Source of the DNA: an uncultured Flavobacteriales bacterium
GTDB taxonomy: Bacteria; Bacteroidota; Bacteroidia; Flavobacteriales_D; Crocinitomicaceae
Direction: 5' to 3'
Assembly: GCA_903899795.1 (NCBI GenBank)
Contig: CAIUKX010000015.1
Span: 1-8,195, forward strand
DNA length: 8,195 nucleotides
The notes beneath the pieces were generated by a model. It was not told the DNA's origin, searched no databases, and was given only the letters and a program-made list of their open reading frames with translations. Positions 1 to 6,466 of this stretch are shown piece by piece; position 1 is the first letter of the stretch, and the number at the start of each line of letters is the position of its first letter. Position numbers and translations under genes: made by a program.

Positions 1-112
1 CAAATATAAGGAAATAGTCAATAGTATGGATGATTTATACTATTTTTTGAAAGATCATGATGGAGGAAAGAATTGCGATAATGGTCCTTTAATACGAGCA
101 AATTCCAAATGA
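1..112 (+). CDS. 3' end of an unidentified gene (partial)
   Basis: An open frame enters from the left edge (first whole codon at base 2) and ends at TGA 110-112, giving the last 36 residues of a protein. The visible tail contains MDDLYYFLKDHDGGKNCDNG, which has ordinary protein composition, mixed charged and aromatic, with no membrane segment. I do not recognise the family. Frame 1 is stopped by TAA at bases 7-9. Support is only a short stop-free run in the same direction as the next gene, so it could be a chance open frame. The 87 bases between this stop and the next start hold no convincing terminator. Confidence 0.42.
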   Translation, partial: KYKEIVNSMDDLYYFLKDHDGGKNCDNGPLIRANSK

Positions 113-167
113 TTTGGTTTTCAATCCTCTTCCTGTTATATTAAGCCACTGAATTGAAAAATTGAAC

Positions 168-175
168 TATATTTA
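168..175 (+). promoter_or_regulatory. Possible Bacteroidota -7 box for the DUF5362-like gene
   Basis: TATATTTA matches seven of eight positions of the Bacteroidota -7 consensus TAnnTTTG. Transcription would begin near base 182 and leave a leader of about 18 bases. No TTG lies at the usual 17-23 base distance upstream, so this rests on one box in AT-rich DNA and is weak. Confidence 0.3.
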
Positions 176-199
176 CTTGAAATTTAAACACGTAAAGAA

Positions 200-667
200 A
201 TGGATGTATTAGAAGAAAACACGTTAGCAAAAGAATCATTATCAGTTGATCAGGAAATTAAAGAATTTATACTTCAAATTGCAAAATGGGCAAAGTTCTT
301 ATCCATAGTCGGATTTGTAATGATTGGATTAATGCTTTTAGGAGGAATTTCAATCATGTCAGTAGGTTCAGCAGTCTCCAAATTTAGTCGTACTCCTACC
401 GTATTGCCAATGGCTTCATTAGGATTGATCTACTTTGTTGGGGCGGTGATTTACTTCTTCCCTGTGTATTACTTATTCAAAGCTGCAGTAGGTTTAAAAA
501 CGGGTGTTAACTCAGATAACCAAACTAATTTTAGAAGTGGTTTTAAATATTTGAAATCGCACTATAAATTCATCGGTATTTCAACAATTGTTGTACTTTC
601 TTTGTATGTTGTGATCATGATTGTTGCCATTACATTTGCAGGCGCAATGGCAAGTTCGATGCGATAG
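200..667 (+). CDS. Small integral membrane protein, DUF5362-like
   Basis: A 155-residue protein starting at ATG 200, preceded by an A-rich stretch rather than a Shine-Dalgarno, as is common in Bacteroidota. The N-terminus is about 30 residues, acidic and soluble (MDVLEENTLAKESLSVDQEI). Hydrophobic segments lie at about 33-55, 72-95 and 122-148. The segment starting KWAKFLSIVGF and the later KYLKSHYKFIGI resemble DUF5362, a Bacteroidota family of small membrane proteins with no known function; that assignment is from memory of the family pattern. No catalytic motif, cysteine or metal ligand set is visible. It appears to be a single-gene unit closed by the terminator at 690-716. A structural or stress-related inner-membrane role is possible but the sequence shows nothing specific. 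Confidence 0.85.
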   Translation: MDVLEENTLAKESLSVDQEIKEFILQIAKWAKFLSIVGFVMIGLMLLGGISIMSVGSAVSKFSRTPTVLPMASLGLIYFVGAVIYFFPVYYLFKAAVGLKTGVNSDNQTNFRSGFKYLKSHYKFIGISTIVVLSLYVVIMIVAITFAGAMASSMR

Positions 668-689
668 AAAGTAGGATGAAAAATTCTTG

Positions 690-716
690 AAAAGCGGCTT
701 ACGAGTCGCTTTTTTT
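690..716 (+). terminator. Intrinsic terminator after the DUF5362-like gene
   Basis: The arms AAAAGCGGCT (690-699) and AGTCGCTTTT (704-713) pair over ten positions with one G-T wobble around the loop TACG (700-703). The run of T covers 710-716. It lies 22 bases past the stop at 667 and is the clearest terminator in the window, so the phosphatase gene downstream should need its own promoter. Confidence 0.88.
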
Positions 717-732
717 GTTTGTAAAAGTCTGG

Positions 733-762
733 TTTGATAAAAAATACAAAGCAATAGTTTAG
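733..762 (+). promoter_or_regulatory. Candidate promoter for the TPR-SpoIIE gene (distal)
   Basis: TTTG at 733-736 is followed after 18 bases by TAGTTTAG at 755-762, which matches TAnnTTTG at seven of eight positions. The spacing fits the Bacteroidota -33/-7 arrangement. Transcription from it would leave a leader of about 85 bases before ATG 854. It competes with the box at 842-849. Confidence 0.35.
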
Positions 763-841
763 TTCTAGCCTACTAATTATTTATCATTACTGTTTTGAAA
801 ACTAACTCTTTCAATCATGCAGTTTGATACGAACAAATGAT

Positions 842-849
842 TATTTTTG
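842..849 (+). promoter_or_regulatory. Consensus -7 box abutting the TPR-SpoIIE start codon
   Basis: TATTTTTG is an exact match to the Bacteroidota -7 consensus TAnnTTTG and ends four bases before ATG 854. The nearest TTG (824-826) is only 15 bases upstream, slightly closer than the usual 17-23. If used, transcription would start at or next to the ATG and give a leaderless or nearly leaderless mRNA. It may also be chance in AT-rich DNA. Confidence 0.35.
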
Positions 850-853
850 TAGC

Positions 854-2980
854 ATGAGACTGTTTACTCTATTGCTTTTTTTATTCTTGACAGCTAATGC
901 GTTGATGTCACAGGAATTGTATCCAAACTTGACCAAGAAAATGGAGGGTACAGCTGATTCATTGATTCCACAAAAAATTGAGAAAATATACACTAAAGCA
1001 GTTGCGAAAGACCCAAAAGAAGAAGGATTACTTCAATTGTGGAAATTTACGATGTATGATTCTTTGGGGTATGTGGATATTGCAGATTCACTAGGAAAAG
1101 AATTAGTTGATAAAGCCAATGAAATTCATCATCCCAAAGTTTCGGATTTATACCTGTTTGTAGGGAATCAGTATTACAATGAAAATGATTTTCAAAAAGG
1201 GATATTATTGATGCATAAAGCATTGGATGTGTCACGTTCGTATAAAGATTTAGCACAGGTTTCGGTTATTTTGAAAGAAATAGGGGTTGCTTATCGGAAA
1301 ATCAATGACCTGAAGAATGCAGAAAAATACTTGCGTGATGCTTTGGCAGTGGCTAAAAGAATCAAGGATGATTTGCAGATTGGAAACGTATATATGGCAT
1401 TAGGAAATGCCTTGCGAGAAAAAGGTGATAATAAAAATGCTTTAGTCTGTTTTCAAAAAAGTTTAGAATTGGGATTGAAGCTTAAAAATGATCGATTACT
1501 AGCAGGGAATTATAATAATTTGGGACTTATAGAACAAGAATACAAAAATTATTCAGAGGCTTTAAAGTATTTTAATAAGGCTTTGAAAATTAATAAAACA
1601 ATTGGAAATAAGTTGTGGGAGTCTTTCAATTACCACAATATGGGAAATACCTACGATAATTTGAAGCAATATCAGAAGGCGATTGAATTTTATAAACTTT
1701 CGAGTAATTTGAAAATTGAATTGGGTGATTCTTTATCATTATTAACAGGGTATCTCAATATCAGCAGTTCTTCGAAACGAAAAGGGGATTTTGCAACCGC
1801 TTACGATTACCTTAATAAATACCTTAAATTGAAGGATACACTGAATATAAAGGAACAGTCGAATTTATTGAAAGATCTTGAAGCTAAGTATGAGTCGGAT
1901 AAAAAACAACGTGAAATAGAACATTTAAAAATGAGTTCCGATCTACAGAAAATGAAGAACGACAGTCTCCAAATGAAAGCTCAGAAAAACAGAAATATTT
2001 CTATTTTGTCCATATTGGTGGCTTTGAGTTTGGTAGTTGTGATTATCATTTTATGGAAATCGAACAAACGGAGGAAGGAAATCAATGGTTTATTAAATAC
2101 GAAAAACAACGAGATCGAAGTCACGAATCTATCTTTGAATACAGCTTTGAACGAGTTGTCCATCAAAAACAAGGAAGTGATTGACAGTATCAATTACGCG
2201 ACTTATATTCAACAGGCTGCTTTACCGAGTATCAGCCAGTTGTCATCCGATCTTTTGCATTTGGAATTATTTTTTGCACCGAAGGACATTGTCAGCGGTG
2301 ATTTCTATTTTTCGTATAAACTGTATAAGAAATCCTTTTTCGGAGTAGCGGATTGTACCGGACATGGTGTTCCGGGTGCGATGGTCTCGCTGGTGGGAAT
2401 GAATTCTCTCGACAAAGTTGTTCGGGAAGAAAATCACGATACAACAGCAAGTATGGTCGAGTCCTTGAATCATCATGTTATTTCGAGTTTACAACGTGGT
2501 GGTGAATCGATCAATGACGGTATGGATATTAGTTTTTGCTACATTGATCACGAAAAAAATAGACTTCACTTCACAGGAGCGAATCACAATGCTTATTTAT
2601 TGCGTTCGAAAACAGAAGTTTCCATTCAGGAGGAGAGTCGAATTTCAATTCGTTTATCCAATGATCATTTCGATTTGTATGAGATGGAAGGAATTCGTCG
2701 TCCGATTGGGGAATCCATTTCCCAAGAACCGTTTCAGGAGGTCCAGGTTGAAATTCGAACGGGCGATCGGATTGTATTATTTTCGGATGGTTACGCCGAT
2801 CAGGTAGGAGGAGAACATTTGAAGAAATTGAAAAAAGGAAATTTGTTGTCATCCATTCTGAATTCCGGACAGTTGGATGTGAAAAAGCAATTGGAACATA
2901 TGAAAACAGAATTTTCCAACTGGAAAGGAGATCACGAACAGGTGGATGATGTTTGCTTGTTGATTGTTAACGTAGAATAA
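854..2980 (+). CDS. TPR / coiled-coil / SpoIIE-type (PP2C) serine phosphatase, membrane anchored
   Basis: I choose ATG 854 (708 residues): the frame extends upstream only to a TTG at 824, while residues 1-20 from 854 form a good signal peptide (MRLFTLLLFLFLTANALMSQ). The predicted order is export signal; TPR array at about 97-330, five units spaced about 40 residues apart (near 137, 177, 217, 257 and 297) plus a weaker one near 100; coiled coil at about 335-380; one membrane helix at 382-401 ending in KSNKRRK; a second coiled coil at 405-445; and a C-terminal SpoIIE/PP2C phosphatase domain at about 470-706. Metal-binding motifs appear intact: VSGDFY (D483), ADCTGHGVPG (D500), FSDGYADQ (D645) and VDDV (D698/D699). 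The family dephosphorylates Ser/Thr phosphoproteins, often STAS anti-anti-sigma factors; the substrate here is unknown and no STAS or RsbW-like gene is in view. A periplasmic TPR sensor controlling a cytoplasmic phosphatase is the natural reading. It converges on the histidine kinase gene. Confidence 0.93.
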   Translation: MRLFTLLLFLFLTANALMSQELYPNLTKKMEGTADSLIPQKIEKIYTKAVAKDPKEEGLLQLWKFTMYDSLGYVDIADSLGKELVDKANEIHHPKVSDLYLFVGNQYYNENDFQKGILLMHKALDVSRSYKDLAQVSVILKEIGVAYRKINDLKNAEKYLRDALAVAKRIKDDLQIGNVYMALGNALREKGDNKNALVCFQKSLELGLKLKNDRLLAGNYNNLGLIEQEYKNYSEALKYFNKALKINKTIGNKLWESFNYHNMGNTYDNLKQYQKAIEFYKLSSNLKIELGDSLSLLTGYLNISSSSKRKGDFATAYDYLNKYLKLKDTLNIKEQSNLLKDLEAKYESDKKQREIEHLKMSSDLQKMKNDSLQMKAQKNRNISILSILVALSLVVVIIILWKSNKRRKEINGLLNTKNNEIEVTNLSLNTALNELSIKNKEVIDSINYATYIQQAALPSISQLSSDLLHLELFFAPKDIVSGDFYFSYKLYKKSFFGVADCTGHGVPGAMVSLVGMNSLDKVVREENHDTTASMVESLNHHVISSLQRGGESINDGMDISFCYIDHEKNRLHFTGANHNAYLLRSKTEVSIQEESRISIRLSNDHFDLYEMEGIRRPIGESISQEPFQEVQVEIRTGDRIVLFSDGYADQVGGEHLKKLKKGNLLSSILNSGQLDVKKQLEHMKTEFSNWKGDHEQVDDVCLLIVNVE

Positions 2981-2989
2981 AAGCTTCTT

Positions 2990-3003
2990 ACCACTGCTGT
3001 GGT
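2990..3003. terminator. Weak hairpin in the convergent gap
   Basis: ACCAC (2990-2994) and GTGGT (2999-3003) flank the loop TGCT, between two stops only 31 bases apart. Reading the minus strand, a short T run (TTTTA) follows about seven bases later; on the plus strand there is no T tract. It may act as a weak terminator for the minus-strand operon, but a 5-bp stem is poor evidence. Confidence 0.3.
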
Positions 3004-3011
3004 TGATAAAA

Positions 3012-4256
3012 TCAGTTTAGAATATTATTGAAGTAGATCGTGTATTTAGTTATTGGGGTGTGTGAAAATTCCAGAACTCCATCTATTTGTTCCGTTAAAA
3101 TATGAATCAATTCTAAACCAAATGAATCCTTGCGTTCGGGAGTCTTCCATTTACCGTTATCACTATATTCCAAGCAAAAGACTTTGTCTGTTCGCTCAAT
3201 TATTTTTAAGTTTATTTCAGCATGTTCTTTCGATTCAAATGCATATTTCAGAGAGTTAGAAAATAATTCGTTAAAATTAAGTGCAATATGTACAATTAAT
3301 TTCATTCCTAAATTATCTACTTTACATTCAATATTTGCTTTCACTGAAAACTCAACCTGATACGATTCCTTGATGTCATTGATCAAGATGTTAAAATAGT
3401 CATCCAAGTTAATTTTGGATAGTTCTTCGGATTGATACATTTTTTCGTGAATCAATGCCATGGCGAGGACACGACTTGTTGTATCCCGAAATTTTAAAAT
3501 GGCTTCTTCGTTTTCCAGTTCCCGGGATTGAAGTCGTAATAAACTAATAATCACTTGTAAATTGTTTTTCACACGGTGGTGAATTTCCTTGAGCATTGCA
3601 GTCTTCTCAATGTTTTGTTTATTAATGATGTCGTATTGGTTTTGAAGAACGGTTTTCGCATCATTTAGTTGCCTTTGAGCGTATTGTGTTGTTTTTACAT
3701 TTTGCCAGCACAAGAAAAAGATAATGAAAAAGCAGATGAGTACATTGATGGCTGTACCTACAATTTGTTCATGATTAAGGTATTTGATGAGGTGAATTTG
3801 GTGATTGTAATTGAATAAGAAAAAACCGGAAAAGCTCAATCCGTGAACGATAGCGATGAAAGAAGCCCATTTTTTAGAAATCGTGTTAAAAGCAAAAATA
3901 ATATTGATGATCATCCATAAACCGTCTGAAATATGCGGTTGGTCATCAATTGCAAATAGTGTTAGAAGACATAAAACACCACCAAACAAATTGAACCAAA
4001 GCGCAAACCGTTCATGATGCCCTGTTCGATGGATAAAAAGAAATGAAACCAAGACACCTATAAAACCTGTAAAGGTGACTATTGAATAGATGGGTCCGTA
4101 AAAAAAGTAGAGAACAACACTTAAGATGCTGAGAGAAAAAATTAGGAACAGGCAAATTTTGTAAGAAAGAATGTACCGTGCTTCATCAAAATAGTCGTCA
4201 AAAACACGTTTTGGAGGAGTCGTCAACCTATACAGAGACTGTAGCAAATTCATCAT
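3012..4256 (-). CDS. Membrane sensor histidine kinase, HisKA_2 family, coupled to NatAB
   Basis: A 414-residue kinase that autophosphorylates on histidine and should pass the phosphate to a response regulator. About six hydrophobic segments (near 31-53, 57-75, 83-103, 111-126, 131-149 and 166-184) form a membrane sensor with almost no periplasmic domain, so it probably senses the membrane or an intramembrane cue. A coiled-coil linker (190-222) leads to the HisKA_2 motif EIHHRVKNNLQ with the likely phospho-acceptor H226. The ATPase domain has the N box NELFSNSLKYAF (N329, N334), a G1-like SDNGKW at 365-370 and a G2-like SFGLELI at 378-384. The second glycine expected in DNGxG is W370, which is unusual. 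No PAS, HAMP or receiver domain is seen. Its ATG overlaps the natB stop by four bases (ATGA, 4256-4253), so it is translated with the transporter. A second in-frame ATG follows directly (MM). No response regulator gene is in the window. Confidence 0.93.
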   Translation of the reverse strand: MMNLLQSLYRLTTPPKRVFDDYFDEARYILSYKICLFLIFSLSILSVVLYFFYGPIYSIVTFTGFIGVLVSFLFIHRTGHHERFALWFNLFGGVLCLLTLFAIDDQPHISDGLWMIINIIFAFNTISKKWASFIAIVHGLSFSGFFLFNYNHQIHLIKYLNHEQIVGTAINVLICFFIIFFLCWQNVKTTQYAQRQLNDAKTVLQNQYDIINKQNIEKTAMLKEIHHRVKNNLQVIISLLRLQSRELENEEAILKFRDTTSRVLAMALIHEKMYQSEELSKINLDDYFNILINDIKESYQVEFSVKANIECKVDNLGMKLIVHIALNFNELFSNSLKYAFESKEHAEINLKIIERTDKVFCLEYSDNGKWKTPERKDSFGLELIHILTEQIDGVLEFSHTPITKYTIYFNNILN

Positions 4257-5497
4257 AATTGTCGTTCCTCATGCAAATAAGTACCGAAAATTACATCAAA
4301 TATTTTAATCTCCGTTATTACATTCGTTTCTTTATCAAATCGTTTGTATGAAATAAAAACGGCTGTGAGTGCCAAAAGAATCATTACTATAAAACTCAGG
4401 GAAAGCAGTCCTATATCTAAAGTTCCTGCAATCAATTCCTTAGTTGCTAATACTACATTGACAACCGGGATGCAAGCGGTGACTCCGTTTAACTCAATTC
4501 CAGGAAAAAATCCAACCATCGCAGGTAGAACCATTACAATGTTCAGAGGTGTAATAATACTCTGAGCTTCTTTGAAACTTTTAGCATGAATTGCAATAGG
4601 AATCATTACTCCCGCAAAGAAAATAGTCAATGGAAAGAGTAATCCAAACAGCATTAAAATAAATCCGGGACTCAAAATACTGTGAATAATCGCCAGTAAT
4701 TCAGGATCTTCCACCATTTTAAATACCTCAATTGATAAATACAGCCCGAATAAAGCTGAGATCGAAGCCATTAAACCCGATAATACAACTACTCCCATTT
4801 TTCCGAATAAGATTTGCCAACGGGCAATCGGAGTTGTTAAAAGTGTTTCGATTGTACCACGTTCTTTTTCTCCCGTAAACAAATCGATAGCCGGGTACAT
4901 GCAACCGATGAATCCAAAAGCAATGAAGATGTAGGGGAGAATTCCACCGGCTAATTTTCCGATCATTTCTTTATCTGAGGCAATGTTTTTATATTCGGTA
5001 ACGATTGGAGTCAGTTCTTTTTCATTGAGTTTCAATTCTGCATAGCGGATTTTTTTTGCCTTTTCTTCAATGATTTTAATGTAAGCTTCACCACGTTCCT
5101 GCATTCCGACATCAGTAGCATTGAAATAAACACGGACATTTGCCGGATTTTTTTCAGTCAGCATTTTAGAAAAATCGTTTTGTGTATAGAAACCCAACTG
5201 AATGGAATCTTTCTTCAAATCGGCAAGCATTGCTGTTGTATCCTTGTAGATGATAACGTCCTTTTTTCCCATTGCAGCAGGAATGTTTTTCAATTCATCA
5301 ATTAATACATGATCAGGGTTGATCACACCGATTTGGAGTGATTTTGTAGCCGCTTCTTCTTGATAACTGCTCGAAATTCCCATGAATACATTCATGATAA
5401 CCGGGAAAATTAATACTGGAATCACAATCATCATCATCAATGTACGACGGTCGCGTAAGGTGTCCTTTAATTCTTTTTTAAATATGGTGAAAATCAT
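4253..5497 (-). CDS. natB: ABC-2 type exporter permease, NatB-like
   Basis: A 414-residue integral membrane subunit that with the ATPase encoded upstream would form an ABC exporter; in Bacillus subtilis NatAB extrudes Na+. The N-terminus IFKKELKDTLRDRRTL is characteristic of NatB/ABC-2 permeases. TM1 is at about 21-42, followed by a large extracytoplasmic domain (about 45-180), then TM helices near 185-206, 232-255, 278-303, 315-331 and 362-383. The coupling motif GEKERGTIETLLTTPI (209-224) on the cytoplasmic side is the hallmark of the family and normally contacts the ATPase. Length matches the family. The start is ATG 5497. It lies 60 bases after the ATPase stop, with a palindrome in the gap, and its stop overlaps the kinase start. 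Substrate cannot be read from the sequence; Na+, drugs or peptides are all possible for NatB relatives. Confidence 0.9.
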   Translation of the reverse strand: MIFTIFKKELKDTLRDRRTLMMMIVIPVLIFPVIMNVFMGISSSYQEEAATKSLQIGVINPDHVLIDELKNIPAAMGKKDVIIYKDTTAMLADLKKDSIQLGFYTQNDFSKMLTEKNPANVRVYFNATDVGMQERGEAYIKIIEEKAKKIRYAELKLNEKELTPIVTEYKNIASDKEMIGKLAGGILPYIFIAFGFIGCMYPAIDLFTGEKERGTIETLLTTPIARWQILFGKMGVVVLSGLMASISALFGLYLSIEVFKMVEDPELLAIIHSILSPGFILMLFGLLFPLTIFFAGVMIPIAIHAKSFKEAQSIITPLNIVMVLPAMVGFFPGIELNGVTACIPVVNVVLATKELIAGTLDIGLLSLSFIVMILLALTAVFISYKRFDKETNVITEIKIFDVIFGTYLHEERQL

Positions 5498-5518
5498 AGT
5501 TTTTAATTTTATATTTTG

Positions 5519-5539
5519 AGACGTTGCATTGCAACGTCT
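5519..5539. repeat. Perfect 21-bp palindrome between natA and natB
   Basis: AGACGTTGCA (5519-5528) and its exact reverse complement TGCAACGTCT (5530-5539) flank a single T. It occupies the middle of the 60-base gap between the two transporter genes. No T tract follows on either strand, so it is not a usual intrinsic terminator. It could be a dispersed palindromic element, a protein-binding site, or an RNA hairpin affecting the natA:natB ratio. I see no second copy in the window. Confidence 0.9.
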
Positions 5540-5557
5540 ATACCTTAAAAAATAGTA

Positions 5558-6331
5558 TTAATTTATTATTCTATTCTCGTTCACAATCCGGATAAATTCA
5601 GCTGTTAAATTATCAGCCTGCATTTGTCCTCTGAAATCACTCATGGTACCGTTGAATAATAATTTTCCTTTGTCAACAATTGCGACATCATCACAGAGCA
5701 AGTCTACTTCGCTCATAATGTGACTTGAAAAAATGACCGTTTTCCCTTCATTCTTACAATCACGAATCAGCTGAATGATATTTTCTGCTGTAATGACATC
5801 CAGTCCACTGGTTGGTTCATCGAAAATCACTACATCAGGATTATGGATCATCGTTCTGCAGATGGAAACTTTTTGTTTCATACCTGTACTCAATTTTCCG
5901 ATGCGTTTATTTTGGAAATCGTGCATGTTGAGCAGGGAATACAAACGTTCTTTTCGTTCTGTCAAATCTTGTTTTGAAACACCGTATAATTCAGCAAAAT
6001 AGGCAATCAATTCGTTGGGAGTTAAACGGGCGTAAAGACCTGTTGAACCCGTCAGAAAACCAATTTTTTTTCGAGCTTCCTGTGGAAATTTTACAGCATC
6101 TATTCCAGCGATTTGAATACTTCCCGATGTTGGTTTGAAGATGGTCGATAACATGCGAAGCGTTGTGGTTTTTCCCGCACCATTTGGACCGAGTAAAGAA
6201 AATACACGGCCGGACTGACAAGTGAAACTGATGTCATCAACTGCCTTTGAAATTTTATCGGTCGTATTGAGTTCTTTTTGTTGTTGTTTGGTAAGAACGA
6301 ATTCCTTGCAAATATGTGATACTTCGATCAT
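5558..6331 (-). CDS. natA: ABC transporter ATP-binding protein, NatA-like
   Basis: A 257-residue nucleotide-binding subunit that powers the NatB-like permease from the cytoplasmic face. Visible motifs in order: Walker A GPNGAGKT (48-55), signature LSTGMKQKV (147-155), Walker B VVIFDEP (167-173; catalytic E172), D-loop SGLD (175-178) and switch H204. The Q-loop position reads IGFLTG rather than the usual IGYLPQ, with G95 in place of glutamine, followed by STGLYARLTPNE, a form I associate with NatA-type ATPases. A charged insertion (KQQQKELNTTDKIS, about 15-28) sits before the first core strand, also seen in NatA relatives. Length is normal, without the C-terminal extension of drug exporters. 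The start is ATG 6331. It is the first gene of the natA-natB-kinase operon and is separated by 135 bases from the gene upstream. Confidence 0.92.
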   Translation of the reverse strand: MIEVSHICKEFVLTKQQQKELNTTDKISKAVDDISFTCQSGRVFSLLGPNGAGKTTTLRMLSTIFKPTSGSIQIAGIDAVKFPQEARKKIGFLTGSTGLYARLTPNELIAYFAELYGVSKQDLTERKERLYSLLNMHDFQNKRIGKLSTGMKQKVSICRTMIHNPDVVIFDEPTSGLDVITAENIIQLIRDCKNEGKTVIFSSHIMSEVDLLCDDVAIVDKGKLLFNGTMSDFRGQMQADNLTAEFIRIVNENRIIN

Positions 6332-6466
6332 ATGATTGATAAATTTGATGAAGTAAACTTAGATAGAATATTGAAAAGTTTAGTTAAAATCTTATGAAAG
6401 GATTATTTACGATATAAACGTCTTAAATTAGCGGTTATTTAAGTTCGATTTTTGCACTACAAAATT
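6332..6466. other. Intergenic leader region upstream of natA
   Basis: These 135 AT-rich bases separate two minus-strand units. A minus-strand TAAGTTTA (6361-6354) matches seven of eight positions of TAnnTTTG and would give a leader of about 18 bases for natA, but no TTG lies at the right distance. An inverted repeat is present at 6422-6443. There is no GC-rich hairpin with a T run, so read-through from the upstream genes is possible. Confidence 0.4.
6422..6443. repeat. Inverted repeat upstream of natA, possible operator
   Basis: CTTAAAT (6422-6428) and ATTTAAG (6437-6443) are exact reverse complements with an 8-base spacer. The centre-to-centre distance of about 15 bases could suit a dimeric regulator. 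It lies about 90 bases upstream of the natA start. The arms are AT-rich, so chance is a real alternative. Confidence 0.35.

Noticed and set aside
824..853. TTG-started 10-residue extension of the phosphatase
   Set aside because: It would put polar residues (IRTNDYFCS) before a clean signal peptide that begins at ATG 854, and it overlaps a consensus -7 box.
2475..2807. 110-residue open frame on the plus strand inside the phosphatase domain
   Set aside because: It overlaps the intact PP2C-encoding frame, whose metal-binding motifs are complete; the alternative translation is arginine/phenylalanine rich and shows no domain.
2571..2852. 93-residue antisense open frame under the phosphatase gene
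   Set aside because: It is a shadow of a strongly supported gene with no recognisable motif or start context.
5519..5539. Palindrome as an intrinsic terminator ending natA transcripts
   Set aside because: No T tract follows on the minus strand, and natB lies just downstream in what looks like one operon.
5991..6221. Second minus-strand frame within natA
   Set aside because: It is an out-of-frame translation of the Walker A region (reads GKNHNASH where the real frame reads GAGKTTTL).
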